From the NCBI RefSeq assembly GCF_000615285.1, contig NZ_BALU01000007.1:36154-100153 (forward strand): a stretch of DNA of 64,000 nt, read 5' to 3'. How positions within the stretch are numbered: position 1 is the first letter of the stretch; every line of letters begins with the position of its first letter. Shown piece by piece: positions 16,562-24,338 of this stretch. The position numbers and the translations under genes were made by a program. Source of the DNA: Lactobacillus kitasatonis DSM 16761 = JCM 1039 (GTDB lineage Bacteria > Bacillota > Bacilli > Lactobacillales > Lactobacillaceae). The notes under the pieces were generated by a model. The model ran no database searches. It saw only the letters and a program-made list of their open reading frames with translations, and was not told the DNA's origin.

Positions 16562-17386
16562 ATGACAATTGGTGAAGCATTAAAAAAAGAACGAAAAGAG
16601 TTAGAGCTATCACAGACTGAAATGGCAGGCGATGTTTTAACAAAATCATACTATTCCAAGATTGAACGAAATCAGTATGAAATTAAGGCAATAGACTTGA
16701 TTAAAATTTTGCAGCTGCATGATATTGATGTCGTTAATTTTTTTAACAAAATCGTACCAGCACAAGCAAATAATGAAGAAGAGAAAGTTGAAAGATATTT
16801 ATCTCAATTACACGAAGCATATTATCATGAAGATTTGCCCAAAATATCTGATTTACAGAAAAAGCTAAGTCAAGAAAAGCAAACTAGTAGGATTTTAAAC
16901 CTGGCTACTCAAGCAACCTTGATAAAGGCTTATCTAACAAATACTTTTGATCAACTTTCGGATAAAGAAAAATTAAATATCAGGAAACAAGTTTTTAAAA
17001 CAACAAATTGGGATGAAAATTCATTAAGGCTCTTTGCGATAGCTATGCCCTTATTTGATATGAATGATCTAAAAATCATTATTGGTTCGATTTTTAAAAA
17101 ATGCCCACAAATAAATGAATTACCAGATATAAGTCAAAGATTGATTGCTGCAATTGCAGTTAATTATTTAGAATGGTCGTTTCGAAAACATAATAATGAT
17201 AGAGAGGGAATAAATGTATCTCTGAGCATACTAAAGAAGTTAAACTTGGAGCCTAAGAATTGCTTCGCCAAAATTATGGAACAGTATTATATTGCTATAT
17301 TTAGTGATGATGAGAAAAGAGCTAAAGAAATTAAGCAGTTCTTTGTTAATAACAATATGGCAGGATTTATAGACAATTCAAGATAA
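16562..17386 (+). CDS. XRE/Rgg-like transcriptional regulator
   Basis: 274 residues. An N-terminal helix-turn-helix (residues 4-60, ERKELELSQTEMAG...SKIERNQYEI) is followed by an all-helical repeat domain with no membrane segments, as in Rgg/MutR regulators that bind small peptides. AGGA lies before ATG 16562. The gene precedes an ABC exporter and is enclosed with it between copies of the efp 3' end. I looked for a short hydrophobic pheromone gene nearby and found no convincing one. The AT content is higher than that of efp, which suggests foreign origin. Confidence 0.8.
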   Translation: MTIGEALKKERKELELSQTEMAGDVLTKSYYSKIERNQYEIKAIDLIKILQLHDIDVVNFFNKIVPAQANNEEEKVERYLSQLHEAYYHEDLPKISDLQKKLSQEKQTSRILNLATQATLIKAYLTNTFDQLSDKEKLNIRKQVFKTTNWDENSLRLFAIAMPLFDMNDLKIIIGSIFKKCPQINELPDISQRLIAAIAVNYLEWSFRKHNNDREGINVSLSILKKLNLEPKNCFAKIMEQYYIAIFSDDEKRAKEIKQFFVNNNMAGFIDNSR

Positions 17387-17418
17387 AAGTGTCACATATG
17401 ACACTTTTATTTTTTTTA
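17385..17418 (+). terminator. Terminator of the regulator gene
   Basis: Perfect AAAAGTGTCA-CATA-TGACACTTTT hairpin followed by ATTTTTTTT. Confidence 0.85.
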
Positions 17419-17492
17419 CATAAAAAATAGTTAGGATGTGAGTACGAGTTTAAGCAGAACGTGCATGATGATGTAGAATCAGGTGACATCCA

Positions 17493-19097
17493 ATGAAGAC
17501 AAAAGTAATACAAATTAACTTGAAATGGGTACTAAAAAATTTGCCTGCTAAATTAATACTTGCCATCATTATTCTTTCAATCACTAGTTCATTTGAAGGA
17601 GTAATCAACGGTTACGTACTTGGACAAATGACCAATATTGCCTTTCATAATTTTCAAAACGTTGGCACCTTTTTACTCTTTGTGTTGCTAGCTTATCTAA
17701 TAACTTATGCTTCTGCTTATTTGTTTTTGCTAGTGACACAAAAATCTATGCAATATTTAAATGAGCAGTTAAAATACAGTTTCTTTACTTCAGATTTTCA
17801 AAAAGAAGACAATATGTCTGGAGAGTCTTCGGAAGTAATTAACAATATAACTAATGTCTCTGATCAGATTCAAAGACAATATTTTCAACCATTGTTTTAT
17901 TTGCTCCAATGTATAATGACAATCATATCCACGACAATTGTTGTCTTAGAAACTAATTTTGTTTTAGGGCTAATCTATATTTTGCTCTCAGCACTAAGCA
18001 TGATCCCTAATGAAGTTGGCAAAAAACGGATGAATAATCGGACCGATCAATGGAGTGCTTCTAATACAAAGTTAGTCACTATGATGAAAGATATTTTTCA
18101 AGGTAAGTCTGAGATAAACAAATTTGCTGTTAGAAAACTGTTCTTTAAGAATTTTAATCACGCATTACATGCTGAGGAAGAGAATTATTTTAAAATGAAC
18201 CAGGTGCAGTTCACAGTACAGTTTTGCGCTTGGATGTGTTCGCTATTGGCGGATATTATTCCAATGGGAATCGGCTTATTAATGGTTGTTTATCATGTAG
18301 GTGGTGTCGAAATAGGCACAATCGTTACTCTGTCGTTAACTGCTGATCATATTCTTGAAGGAATCAGAGAATTAGCTTCTTACCAGACCTCAATTACTAG
18401 TACCAAGAATATCCGCAAAATGAGCTTTAAGACAGGAGCTAATAATCAAGATCAGGTAGCTCTAGCAGAACCTCAACTTACTGTAGATAATGTAAGTTTT
18501 AAAAGAGATAATAAATGGATCTTCAAAAACGTCAACCTCCAACTTGAAAATACCGATAAAATCATCATCACTGGGGATTCAGGAGTAGGGAAATCTACCT
18601 TACTTAATTTAATCTCTGGGCAATTGAAACCAACTTCTGGTCAGATAAGATTTGGTAAGCGACTAATTGCTTTATCAGATTCCATTTTTATTTCACAAAA
18701 GTCTTGGTTATTTGAAGGAACAGTGGCTGAAAACTTGGCTCTGTATCAAGATTTTTCTGAAGCAGATATGGTTAAGGTTCTTAAAGAAGTTCGTTTGTGG
18801 AAAGAATTAGGGGATAGTCCTCTAAATTTCAAAATTGATAGTAATGGCACTAATTTGTCTGGTGGACAAGCACAAAGAATGGCGATTGCCCGTGGCCTTT
18901 TAAGACACAAGGAATTATTTTTACTTGATGAAATTACTTCTAGTTTGGATAAGGAAAACGCCAAGCAAATTAGAACATTGATTTATGAACTGCCAATAAT
19001 GGTGATTGAAGTAGCCCATAATATTGATGATACATTGGTAGATAAGTTTGGGCTTAAGATTTATACGTTAACAAAAAATGGGTTTATTGAAGGATAG
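17493..19097 (+). CDS. ABC exporter, fused membrane and ATPase domains
   Basis: 534 residues: about six membrane segments in residues 15-300, then the ATPase. Walker A GDSGVGKSTLL is near residue 359, Q-loop FISQKSWLF, signature NLSGGQAQRMAIARGL near 453, Walker B LFLLDEITSSLD. No C39 peptidase domain is present. It is likely to export a peptide, drug or lipid under control of the upstream regulator. RBS AGGTGA precedes ATG 17493. The stop codon TAG (19095-19097) lies inside the right-hand copy of the efp repeat, so the cassette depends on the repeat for its 3' end and terminator. Confidence 0.85.
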   Translation: MKTKVIQINLKWVLKNLPAKLILAIIILSITSSFEGVINGYVLGQMTNIAFHNFQNVGTFLLFVLLAYLITYASAYLFLLVTQKSMQYLNEQLKYSFFTSDFQKEDNMSGESSEVINNITNVSDQIQRQYFQPLFYLLQCIMTIISTTIVVLETNFVLGLIYILLSALSMIPNEVGKKRMNNRTDQWSASNTKLVTMMKDIFQGKSEINKFAVRKLFFKNFNHALHAEEENYFKMNQVQFTVQFCAWMCSLLADIIPMGIGLLMVVYHVGGVEIGTIVTLSLTADHILEGIRELASYQTSITSTKNIRKMSFKTGANNQDQVALAEPQLTVDNVSFKRDNKWIFKNVNLQLENTDKIIITGDSGVGKSTLLNLISGQLKPTSGQIRFGKRLIALSDSIFISQKSWLFEGTVAENLALYQDFSEADMVKVLKEVRLWKELGDSPLNFKIDSNGTNLSGGQAQRMAIARGLLRHKELFLLDEITSSLDKENAKQIRTLIYELPIMVIEVAHNIDDTLVDKFGLKIYTLTKNGFIEG

Positions 19098-19155
19098 TCA
19101 ACCGAGATAATTGATTGCGAATAAATAAGCATCGCGTAAAGTGATGCTTATTTTT
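19093..19155 (+). repeat. 63-bp direct repeat, right copy
   Basis: Same as 16462-16524 with four substitutions (one in CCAAG/CCGAG, three in the TTGCAAGC/TTGCGAAT segment). It supplies the stop codon of the ABC exporter and a terminator. Confidence 0.9.
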
Positions 19156-19156
19156 G

Positions 19157-19665
19157 TTATATTAGCTCTTTTGTTTCGGCATTAATTTTTATTTCACGTT
19201 TTTGTTCATCACGAATCAAAATGATTTTCCAAATTGCTTGATCATTAACATCTTCTAATTCCCAGGAAATAGGAATGCTATTTCTAAATTCCTTGGTGGC
19301 AATTTCAGTAGCTTCTTTAAGTGAAATTGTCTTATTTAAGTTTAAGTATGTTTCTTTATCAAAATCGTAATTAAGCACTTGAGTTGATTGACCTAAAATT
19401 TTATTATTCGTTGCATCAACTTGAATCATACAATCCTTACGATCATCAAAACCTACAATGTTATAGACATAAATGCCCTTGTTCAAAGTTAAAGAGATGG
19501 ACTTGATCATTGCACTAGAGTATAGAGATTTAAATTTACGGATAGCACTGCTTTGATCCACTCTAATTGCTGGCAGCTTATCGCTGGAATAGCTAACTGC
19601 CTGTGTTTTATTTAAATAGAAATGCCGACACAAATGCTTAGAATAATTGTCAGAAATCTTTTCAT
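19157..19665 (-). pseudogene. PepSY-domain protein, frameshifted after the signal peptide
   Basis: Starting at ATG 19665, behind AGAGGCG, the frame encodes a signal peptide MKRFLTIILSICVGISI and then meets TAA. The PepSY part continues in another frame (LNKTQAVSYSSDKL...) to 19157, so one extra base (or loss of two) near 19620-19640 separates signal and body. The body contains two PepSY-like units; AIRKFKSLYSSAMIKSI and KEATEIATKEF are the helix starts. It resembles the PepSY genes at 24339 and 23677. The 158-residue frame with a TTG start at 19633 has no ribosome-binding site. It may be a dead gene or a sequencing indel. Confidence 0.7.
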
Positions 19666-19786
19666 ATACGCCTCTTACTTATGTACTGATATTTTTATAC
19701 CAATTATAAGCCATAAGTAGGAAAGTGACGAGTTGTCAATATAGACTTTAAAATTTCTTACGCCTTTTGTTTTATTTTTGTAATGT

Positions 19787-20149
19787 TTAGACCAAAAGAC
19801 AAATTAATGCTAGCAATGCAGGTAACATTTGTACCACAAAAATCTTTTTAGTTGCAGTAAAACCACCGAAAATTGCGACAACGACGATCAAAGTTAACAA
19901 TAATTCCCAAACGGTGAAGACCACAGGAGCTTTGAAAACAAAGTAAACTAGGATCAACAAAAGCCCTAGCATCCCGTTATAGATGCCTTGGTTCGCCATC
20001 GAAATTCGCGCAGCTCTTTGCTTAACAAAATTGATGTCCATATCAAAGGCCTTCGCCTGCATTTCAGGTTTACCAAAAATTTCTAAAAAACAAATTCCAA
20101 TATGTTCAATCCCCACGACAAACGTTAGAACTATACCAATTGTAGTCAT
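19787..20149 (-). CDS. DUF1304 family membrane protein
   Basis: 120 residues from ATG 20149, which stands 7 bases after AAAGGAGG; an upstream in-frame start at 20170 overlaps that site and is rejected. Four membrane segments are visible. The pattern VVGIEHIGICFLEIFGKP at the start and ISMANQGIYNGMLGL in the middle matches the DUF1304 family. The function of the family is unknown. The gene is divergent from the OppA-like gene, with about 60 bases between its start and that gene's promoter. Confidence 0.8.
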   Translation of the reverse strand: MTTIGIVLTFVVGIEHIGICFLEIFGKPEMQAKAFDMDINFVKQRAARISMANQGIYNGMLGLLLILVYFVFKAPVVFTVWELLLTLIVVVAIFGGFTATKKIFVVQMLPALLALICLLV

Positions 20150-20210
20150 TCGTATTCCTCCTTTGCTCATTATAATTATACGGAAAAAATGATTTTTACA
20201 AAATAAAGTG

Positions 20211-20239
20211 TTGACAGATGTAAACTAACAAGTTAAGAT
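20211..20239 (+). promoter_or_regulatory. Promoter of the Cys leader/oppA transcript
   Basis: TTGACA at 20211-20216, a 17-base spacer and TAAGAT at 20234-20239. Transcription would start near 20246, giving a leader of about 215 bases before the binding-protein gene. Confidence 0.7.
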
Positions 20240-20272
20240 AAGCTTATCAAAAGTAAGAAGGAGATGAATCAC

Positions 20273-20356
20273 ATGTTATTAGCACGTCAATTGCAATGCC
20301 AAAACTGCCAATGTTGTTGCACAAACAACATCTATTTGTCGTGCTCTAATGTGTGA
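20273..20356 (+). CDS. Cysteine-rich leader peptide, 27 aa
   Basis: ATG 20273 has a strong ribosome-binding site, AAGGAGATGAATCAC. The 27-residue product contains six cysteines, at positions 9, 12, 14, 15, 16 and 24; three are consecutive codons TGT TGT TGC. These codons form one arm of a hairpin (ATGTTGTT 20311-20318, AACAACAT 20324-20331). A terminator-like hairpin follows at 20406 and then the oppA-like gene. This layout is that of a leader peptide whose ribosome stalls when charged tRNA-Cys is short. A zinc-binding micro-protein is the main alternative. Confidence 0.7.
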   Translation: MLLARQLQCQNCQCCCTNNIYLSCSNV

Positions 20357-20405
20357 TCATCGAAGACTATTACTTATAACTAGTTATGAAGTTGTGGTTC
20401 TTTTT

Positions 20406-20442
20406 GGGATGTATTCCGCGTTGGAGTACATCCCATTTTTGT
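20406..20442 (+). terminator. Attenuator hairpin upstream of oppA-like gene
   Basis: GGGATGTA and TACATCCC arms with an inner TCC/GGA pairing, followed by ATTTTT. It lies between the leader peptide stop (20356) and the gene start (20462). A 12-bp palindrome, ATAACTAGTTAT, lies between the peptide and the terminator (20376-20387). I could not identify the antiterminator pairing with confidence. Confidence 0.7.
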
Positions 20443-20461
20443 TGCAAAGAAAGGAAAAAAC

Positions 20462-22099
20462 ATGTCGAAATTAAAGGGAGTTTTAGCAGGTATTGTCACA
20501 GTTTCAGTAGGATTGCTTCTTGCTGCTTGTGGCAATAACAATGCTTCGACAGCAGAAAAGAACACATTGAATTTAAGCACTACAGCACCACTGGACACCA
20601 TTGACATCAGCAAGTCTACCGGTTTTGGTCAAACGGGCAATGTCTTTGAAAGCTTTTATCGTTTGGGCAAAAACGGTAAGCCAACTGCGGGTCTTGCTAA
20701 GAGCGGTAGTGTATCAAAAGATGGCAAAACTTGGACTTTTAAGTTGAGGGATGCCAAGTGGTCAAACGGCGATCCAATTACTGCACAAGATTTCGTTTAT
20801 TCATGGCGTAGAAGCTTGAATCCTAAGACCGCTTCACCATATTCATATCTTTTTAGCGGCGTAAAGAATGCGGATGCGGTTGCACAAGGCAAGATGAAGC
20901 CAAGTGCGGTCGGTATTTCTGCACCTAACAAGAAAACTGTGGTGGTTAAATTAAACAGACCAATCGCTTACTTCAAGGTCTTGATGGCTTATCCATTGTT
21001 TGGACCACAAAACGAAAAGGTCGTTAACAAGTACGGCAAGAAGTATGCAACTAAGGCGCAATACCAAGTTTACTCAGGCCCATTCAAGATTAAGGGCTGG
21101 AACGGTACCAATGATACCTGGTCCTTTGTTAAAAATAATGACTACTGGGACAAGAAGGTCATTAAGTTAGATAAAATTAACTACCAAGTTGTGAAGTCCA
21201 ACAACACTGGCTATCAGATGTACCAACAAGGCAAGCTGGATTTAACTCCACTTTCAAGCGAGCAAGTGAAGAATTTGAAGAGCAATAAGGACTTTACTCA
21301 ATACCCATACTCATTGGTTAGATTCTTGCTTTATAACTTCAAGGACAAGAACGCAGTTAACCGTAAGGCTTTGAATAATAAAAATATTCGCTTGGCCTTG
21401 TCACTTTCAATTGACCGCGACATTGTGACTAAGAAGGTTTTAGGCAATGGCTCAACCTTGCCAACAGGTTTTGTCGCAACTGATTTAGCTAAGAATCCTA
21501 CAAATGGCCAGGACTTTGCTAAAGAGCAAGCTGTGAAGAATACCGTTGATTACAATCCTACTTTGGCTAAGAAGTACTGGAAGCAAGGTTTGAAGGAAAT
21601 TGGTAAAAGCAGCTTAACCTTTAACATTTTGGCTTCAAACGATGAGTCTGATAGTGATCAATTAACGCAATACTTGCAATCACAATGGACCAAGGAATTG
21701 CGTGGCATCAAGGTTAATATTACAAATGTGCCAGAAAAATCTTCGGATAGTCGTGCACAAGAAGGTAACTTCGATATTTACTTGTCACACTGGGGCGGTG
21801 ACTTCAACGATCCAATGACCTTCATGCAAATTCCGATGACTGGCACTTCATACAACTATGGTAAGTGGTCAGATTCTAATTACGATAATTTGGTAAAAAG
21901 AGCTGGCAATCAAGATGCTAACGATCCTGCAACGCGTTGGAACAATTTGGTTTCTGCCGCTAAGATCGTGAACAAGAACCAAGCAATTACACCAATTTAC
22001 CAACAAACTACTGCATATTTGCAAAAGCCACGTGTTCATGGCTTGATTCATAACACTGCTGGTACGCAATGGTCATACAAGTATGCTTACGTGAAGTAG
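20462..22099 (+). CDS. OppA-type peptide-binding lipoprotein
   Basis: 545 residues. Signal peptide with lipobox LLLAAC, lipid anchor at Cys 23. The SBP_bac_5 motif FKLRDAKWSNGDPITAQDFVYSW lies near residues 91-113. The protein is of full family length and binds oligopeptides or related ligands for an ABC importer; no permease or ATPase gene is adjacent, so it must use one encoded elsewhere. Control by a cysteine-rich leader suggests cysteine-containing peptides or cystine as ligand; Listeria CtaP is an OppA-type protein linked to cysteine, a precedent for such use. The start ATG 20462 follows AAAGGAAAAAAC. Confidence 0.85.
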   Translation: MSKLKGVLAGIVTVSVGLLLAACGNNNASTAEKNTLNLSTTAPLDTIDISKSTGFGQTGNVFESFYRLGKNGKPTAGLAKSGSVSKDGKTWTFKLRDAKWSNGDPITAQDFVYSWRRSLNPKTASPYSYLFSGVKNADAVAQGKMKPSAVGISAPNKKTVVVKLNRPIAYFKVLMAYPLFGPQNEKVVNKYGKKYATKAQYQVYSGPFKIKGWNGTNDTWSFVKNNDYWDKKVIKLDKINYQVVKSNNTGYQMYQQGKLDLTPLSSEQVKNLKSNKDFTQYPYSLVRFLLYNFKDKNAVNRKALNNKNIRLALSLSIDRDIVTKKVLGNGSTLPTGFVATDLAKNPTNGQDFAKEQAVKNTVDYNPTLAKKYWKQGLKEIGKSSLTFNILASNDESDSDQLTQYLQSQWTKELRGIKVNITNVPEKSSDSRAQEGNFDIYLSHWGGDFNDPMTFMQIPMTGTSYNYGKWSDSNYDNLVKRAGNQDANDPATRWNNLVSAAKIVNKNQAITPIYQQTTAYLQKPRVHGLIHNTAGTQWSYKYAYVK

Positions 22100-22115
22100 A
22101 AAAATATTTATAACT

Positions 22116-22164
22116 AAAAATGCTGATAATCTTCGTTTGAAACGTTGATTACCAGCATTTTTTG
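22116..22164 (+). terminator. Terminator of oppA-like gene
   Basis: AAAAATGCTG.ATAATC pairs with GATT.CCAGCATTTTTT across a loop of about 16 bases; T-run follows. Confidence 0.75.
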
Positions 22165-22260
22165 TTTTTATTTTTTGGGGATTAAATATGGTTAGTAATA
22201 TTGGGAATACCACACTAAATTAAACTTTCTTTTGATAAAGTATTAGTTAGCGACTACGTC

Positions 22261-22282
22261 CTCCTACTGAAAGGAGGTGAGC
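22261..22282 (+). promoter_or_regulatory. Toxin mRNA hairpin hiding the ribosome-binding site
   Basis: CTCCT (22261-22265) with its upstream C pairs with AGGAGG (22271-22276) across ACTGAA. This sequesters the Shine-Dalgarno sequence of the toxin, as in par/Fst loci. Confidence 0.6.
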
Positions 22283-22285
22283 AGA

Positions 22286-22388
22286 TTGAATACGTTAATC
22301 AACTTCGATTGTTGCGCCCATCATAGTGGGTATAGTGCTTGCACTGTTCGATCACTGGTTGAACCATCGGGACAACGATCACAAATAA
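22286..22388 (+). pseudogene. Fst-like type I toxin with a +1 frameshift
   Basis: Behind AAAGGAGGTG, a TTG start at 22286 reads MNTLINF; the body IVAPIIVGIVLALFDHWL then continues in the +1 frame to NHRDNDHK and TAA 22388. The body has the Fst hallmark, V-A-P-I-x-V-G-x-V-L then a WL and a charged tail. The two parts join if one base near 22304 is removed, giving a 33-residue toxin. The locus is otherwise complete (hidden ribosome-binding site, shared terminator, antisense promoter). Either the toxin is inactivated or the base is a sequencing error. In the unshifted frame a 40-codon ORF is present but resembles nothing. Confidence 0.65.
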
Positions 22389-22430
22389 GTAGTCGCATCG
22401 TTCACCCTCACGCTAGGTAGTTGCCCCTAG

Positions 22431-22471
22431 TAAAAAAAGAAGCCTTGCCAGTTGCGATGGTAGGGCTTTTT
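22431..22471. terminator. Bidirectional terminator shared by toxin mRNA and antisense RNA
   Basis: AAGCCTTGCCA (22440-22450) pairs with TGGTAGGGCTT (22458-22468); it is flanked by AAAAAAA on the left and TTTTT on the right, so it works on both strands. Confidence 0.75.
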
Positions 22472-22506
22472 GAGTAGATTGAATTTACTCTAATCACTTC
22501 GTTGCT
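22438..22506 (-). ncRNA. Predicted antisense RNA (RNA II-like antitoxin)
   Basis: On the minus strand an extended -10, TGCTATACT (22512-22520), stands 17 bases from ATGACT (22535-22540). Transcription would begin near 22505 and end at the shared terminator, overlapping the 3' end of the toxin mRNA. This is the convergent layout of par-type systems. GCGACTAC at 22250-22257 and GTAGTCGC at 22389-22396 are perfect inverted repeats in the toxin mRNA, probably for folding it. Confidence 0.5.
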
Positions 22507-22565
22507 CCTATAGTATAGCATGATCCAATCATTTAGTCATATGAGGTACTCTAAATAAGCCTCCG

Positions 22566-22594
22566 AAAATCTGCAAATGCAGATTTTGTTTTTT
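22566..22594 (+). terminator. Terminator
   Basis: AAAATCTGC-AAAT-GCAGATTTT followed by GTTTTTT, upstream of the marR operator. It blocks read-through from the toxin locus. Confidence 0.7.
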
Positions 22595-22600
22595 AATAAA

Positions 22601-22626
22601 ATTATTGTTGCATTTGCAACAATAAT
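22601..22626 (+). promoter_or_regulatory. MarR operator, perfect 11-bp inverted repeat
   Basis: ATTATTGTTGC (22601-22611) and GCAACAATAAT (22616-22626) separated by ATTT. Located 28 bases before the marR start, it is a natural site for autoregulation. Confidence 0.65.
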
Positions 22627-22653
22627 CAACATAATAATTTTTAGTTGAAAAAT

Positions 22654-23109
22654 ATGAAAGAAGATATTTTAAGACAAATCGGCACGATTGCGCGGGCACT
22701 TGATTCGATTGCCAACATTGAATTTAAAGAGATACAGCTGAATCGTGGTCAGTATTTATATTTGGTTAGAATCAAAGAAAATCCTGGTATTATCTCAGAT
22801 CATTTGGCAGGGATGCTCAACGTGGATCGCACGACGACGGCCCGGAGTATTAAAAAGCTAGAAGATAATGGCCTGATCAAAAGAAAAAATGACCAAAAAA
22901 ATAAGAAGATCAAGCACCTGTTTGTGACTGATAAAGGTGAAGAATTAGCACAAAGAATTGAGAAGGAAAATACCTATTCGAATGAATTGGTTTTAACCGG
23001 TTTGAATGAGAAACAAAGACAAGAATTGGCCAAGCTTTTGCAACAAGTAGAAGACAATGCAAGCGAGAATTGGTACTTTGTTAAGAATGGCGGAAAGAGG
23101 GAGTATTAA
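22654..23109 (+). CDS. MarR family regulator
   Basis: 151 residues from ATG 22654; a TTG at 22645 is in frame but less likely. Winged-helix motif: GIISDHLAGMLNVDRTTTARSIKKLEDNGLIKRK near residues 46-80 (quoted in parts, LNVDRTTTARSIKKLE is the recognition helix), then the wing KNKKIKHLFVTDKGEE. The ribosome-binding site is weak. The stop overlaps the start of the following acetyltransferase (TAATG), so the two are co-translated. The regulator probably represses this pair through the palindrome upstream. Confidence 0.85.
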   Translation: MKEDILRQIGTIARALDSIANIEFKEIQLNRGQYLYLVRIKENPGIISDHLAGMLNVDRTTTARSIKKLEDNGLIKRKNDQKNKKIKHLFVTDKGEELAQRIEKENTYSNELVLTGLNEKQRQELAKLLQQVEDNASENWYFVKNGGKREY

Positions 23110-23624
23110 TGGATTACACAATTAGACCAGTCACAACCGACGATGTAGCAGAGTTACAAAAGATTTCACGTGAAACATTTAAAGCGACTTTCGATCCTTT
23201 TACGGCACCAGACGACATGGAACGTTTTTTGGACGAAGATTATGCGACGGATGTGTTAATTAGCGAGATTGAGAATCCAAATAGTCGCTTCTTCTTTTTG
23301 ATGGTAGGAGATAAGATCGCTGGCTATTTGAAGGTCAATGTGGGGGATGCACAAAAAGAGCATTTAAAAGAAAATGCCCTTGAATTGCAAAAAATTTATT
23401 TGCGTACTAGCTTCCAGCATAAGGGACTAGGCAATGTCTTGTTTGATTATGCAGAAAAGATTGCTAGGGATGAAAAGAAGGATTATATGTGGCTTGGCGT
23501 GTATGAAAAGAACATCAACGCTCAACACTTTTATAAGCGTCACAGTTTTAAACGGGTAGGACAACATGTCTTCCAAGTGGGTGACGATCCGCAAATTGAC
23601 TGGCTTTTACTTAAAAAGTTGTAA
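23109..23624 (+). CDS. GNAT family N-acetyltransferase
   Basis: 171 residues. Motif A, ELQKIYLRTSFQHKGLGNVLFDYA, near residues 92-115 contains the acetyl-CoA loop (Q-x-K-G-L-G), and the C-terminal part YEKNINAQHFYKRHSFKRVG is motif B. It resembles spermidine/ribosomal acetyltransferase-type proteins of lactobacilli. It is translationally coupled to marR and likely acts on the compound sensed by that regulator; the substrate is unknown. Confidence 0.85.
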   Translation: MDYTIRPVTTDDVAELQKISRETFKATFDPFTAPDDMERFLDEDYATDVLISEIENPNSRFFFLMVGDKIAGYLKVNVGDAQKEHLKENALELQKIYLRTSFQHKGLGNVLFDYAEKIARDEKKDYMWLGVYEKNINAQHFYKRHSFKRVGQHVFQVGDDPQIDWLLLKKL

Positions 23625-23628
23625 TAAA

Positions 23629-23662
23629 AAATGGTGAGGAGAATTTCTCTTCACCAATTTTG
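23629..23662. terminator. Terminator
   Basis: AATGGTGAGGAGA-ATTTC-TCTTCACCAATT hairpin followed by TTGTTT, between converging genes. Confidence 0.7.
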
Positions 23663-23676
23663 TTTGCATTTAGTTA

Positions 23677-24309
23677 TTAATCATCATGTTCAATTTCAAG
23701 AATCTTCTTACTGTGAGCATCAATCTTTACCTCAGTAGATTGGCGACCTTTGACTACCTCAACGTCCCAGTAAGTCTTGCCATGTTCTTGATCTAACTTC
23801 CATTCTTGACTAGTACCATGCGCATGTTCTTCTGCAATTACGCTTGCTTCGTCACGGCTGATGATGCCGTCCAAGTTCAAAGCTTGTTCGTTACGGTCAT
23901 CATGGTCTAAACGTTCTGAGTGAACGCTGCTGGCATGGCCAGTTTCCGCGTTGATTTCTGCAGAATATTCATGAGTGTCATCGAAGCCTTCAATTTCATA
24001 AACGTATTGCTTGCCTTCAAGTGACAAATCGATGCTCTTGATTTGCTTGCCTGAGAATTGGCTATGGAATTTATCGATTGCTTCTTGTTGAGTTAATTTA
24101 ATCTTACCAATTTCAGTCTTAACACTGTTAGTAGTCTCTGTGGAGGAATCGTTGGTTTGACTACTGTCACTGCTTTTAGCTGCAGTAGACTTGTGTGATG
24201 TGGTTTGGCTAGTTTGTGCAGTGCTGTTATCTTGCTTTGAACAAGCCACGGTTCCAGTCAATAAAGCTGCACCTAATAAAATTGCGCTGGTTAATTTAGT
24301 GAGGTTCAT
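23677..24309 (-). CDS. PepSY-domain lipoprotein (two PepSY units)
   Basis: 210 residues. Signal peptide ending LTGTVAC gives a lipoprotein (Cys 23). A serine/threonine-rich linker (residues 27-65) is followed by two PepSY units: IGKIKLTQQEAIDKF...KQIKSIDLSLEG and GIISRDEASVIAEEHA...EWKLDQEHGKTYWDV. PepSY domains are thought to inhibit proteases or sense the envelope. The gene lies downstream of a second PepSY gene and a two-component system transcribed the same way, so the set is probably a regulon. Confidence 0.85.
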   Translation of the reverse strand: MNLTKLTSAILLGAALLTGTVACSKQDNSTAQTSQTTSHKSTAAKSSDSSQTNDSSTETTNSVKTEIGKIKLTQQEAIDKFHSQFSGKQIKSIDLSLEGKQYVYEIEGFDDTHEYSAEINAETGHASSVHSERLDHDDRNEQALNLDGIISRDEASVIAEEHAHGTSQEWKLDQEHGKTYWDVEVVKGRQSTEVKIDAHSKKILEIEHDD

Positions 24310-24338
24310 CTCTATACCCTTTCTTTTTTCTTAAAAAA

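Noticed and set aside
17376..17482. Minus-strand ORF of about 40 codons between the Rgg-like gene and exporter, considered as pheromone
   Set aside because: It has no ribosome-binding site, no hydrophobic C-terminus and runs through the regulator's terminator.
22286..22418. 40-codon unshifted frame of the toxin locus
   Set aside because: Its sequence after codon 7 resembles nothing and has no hydrophobic helix, while the shifted frame gives a clear Fst body.
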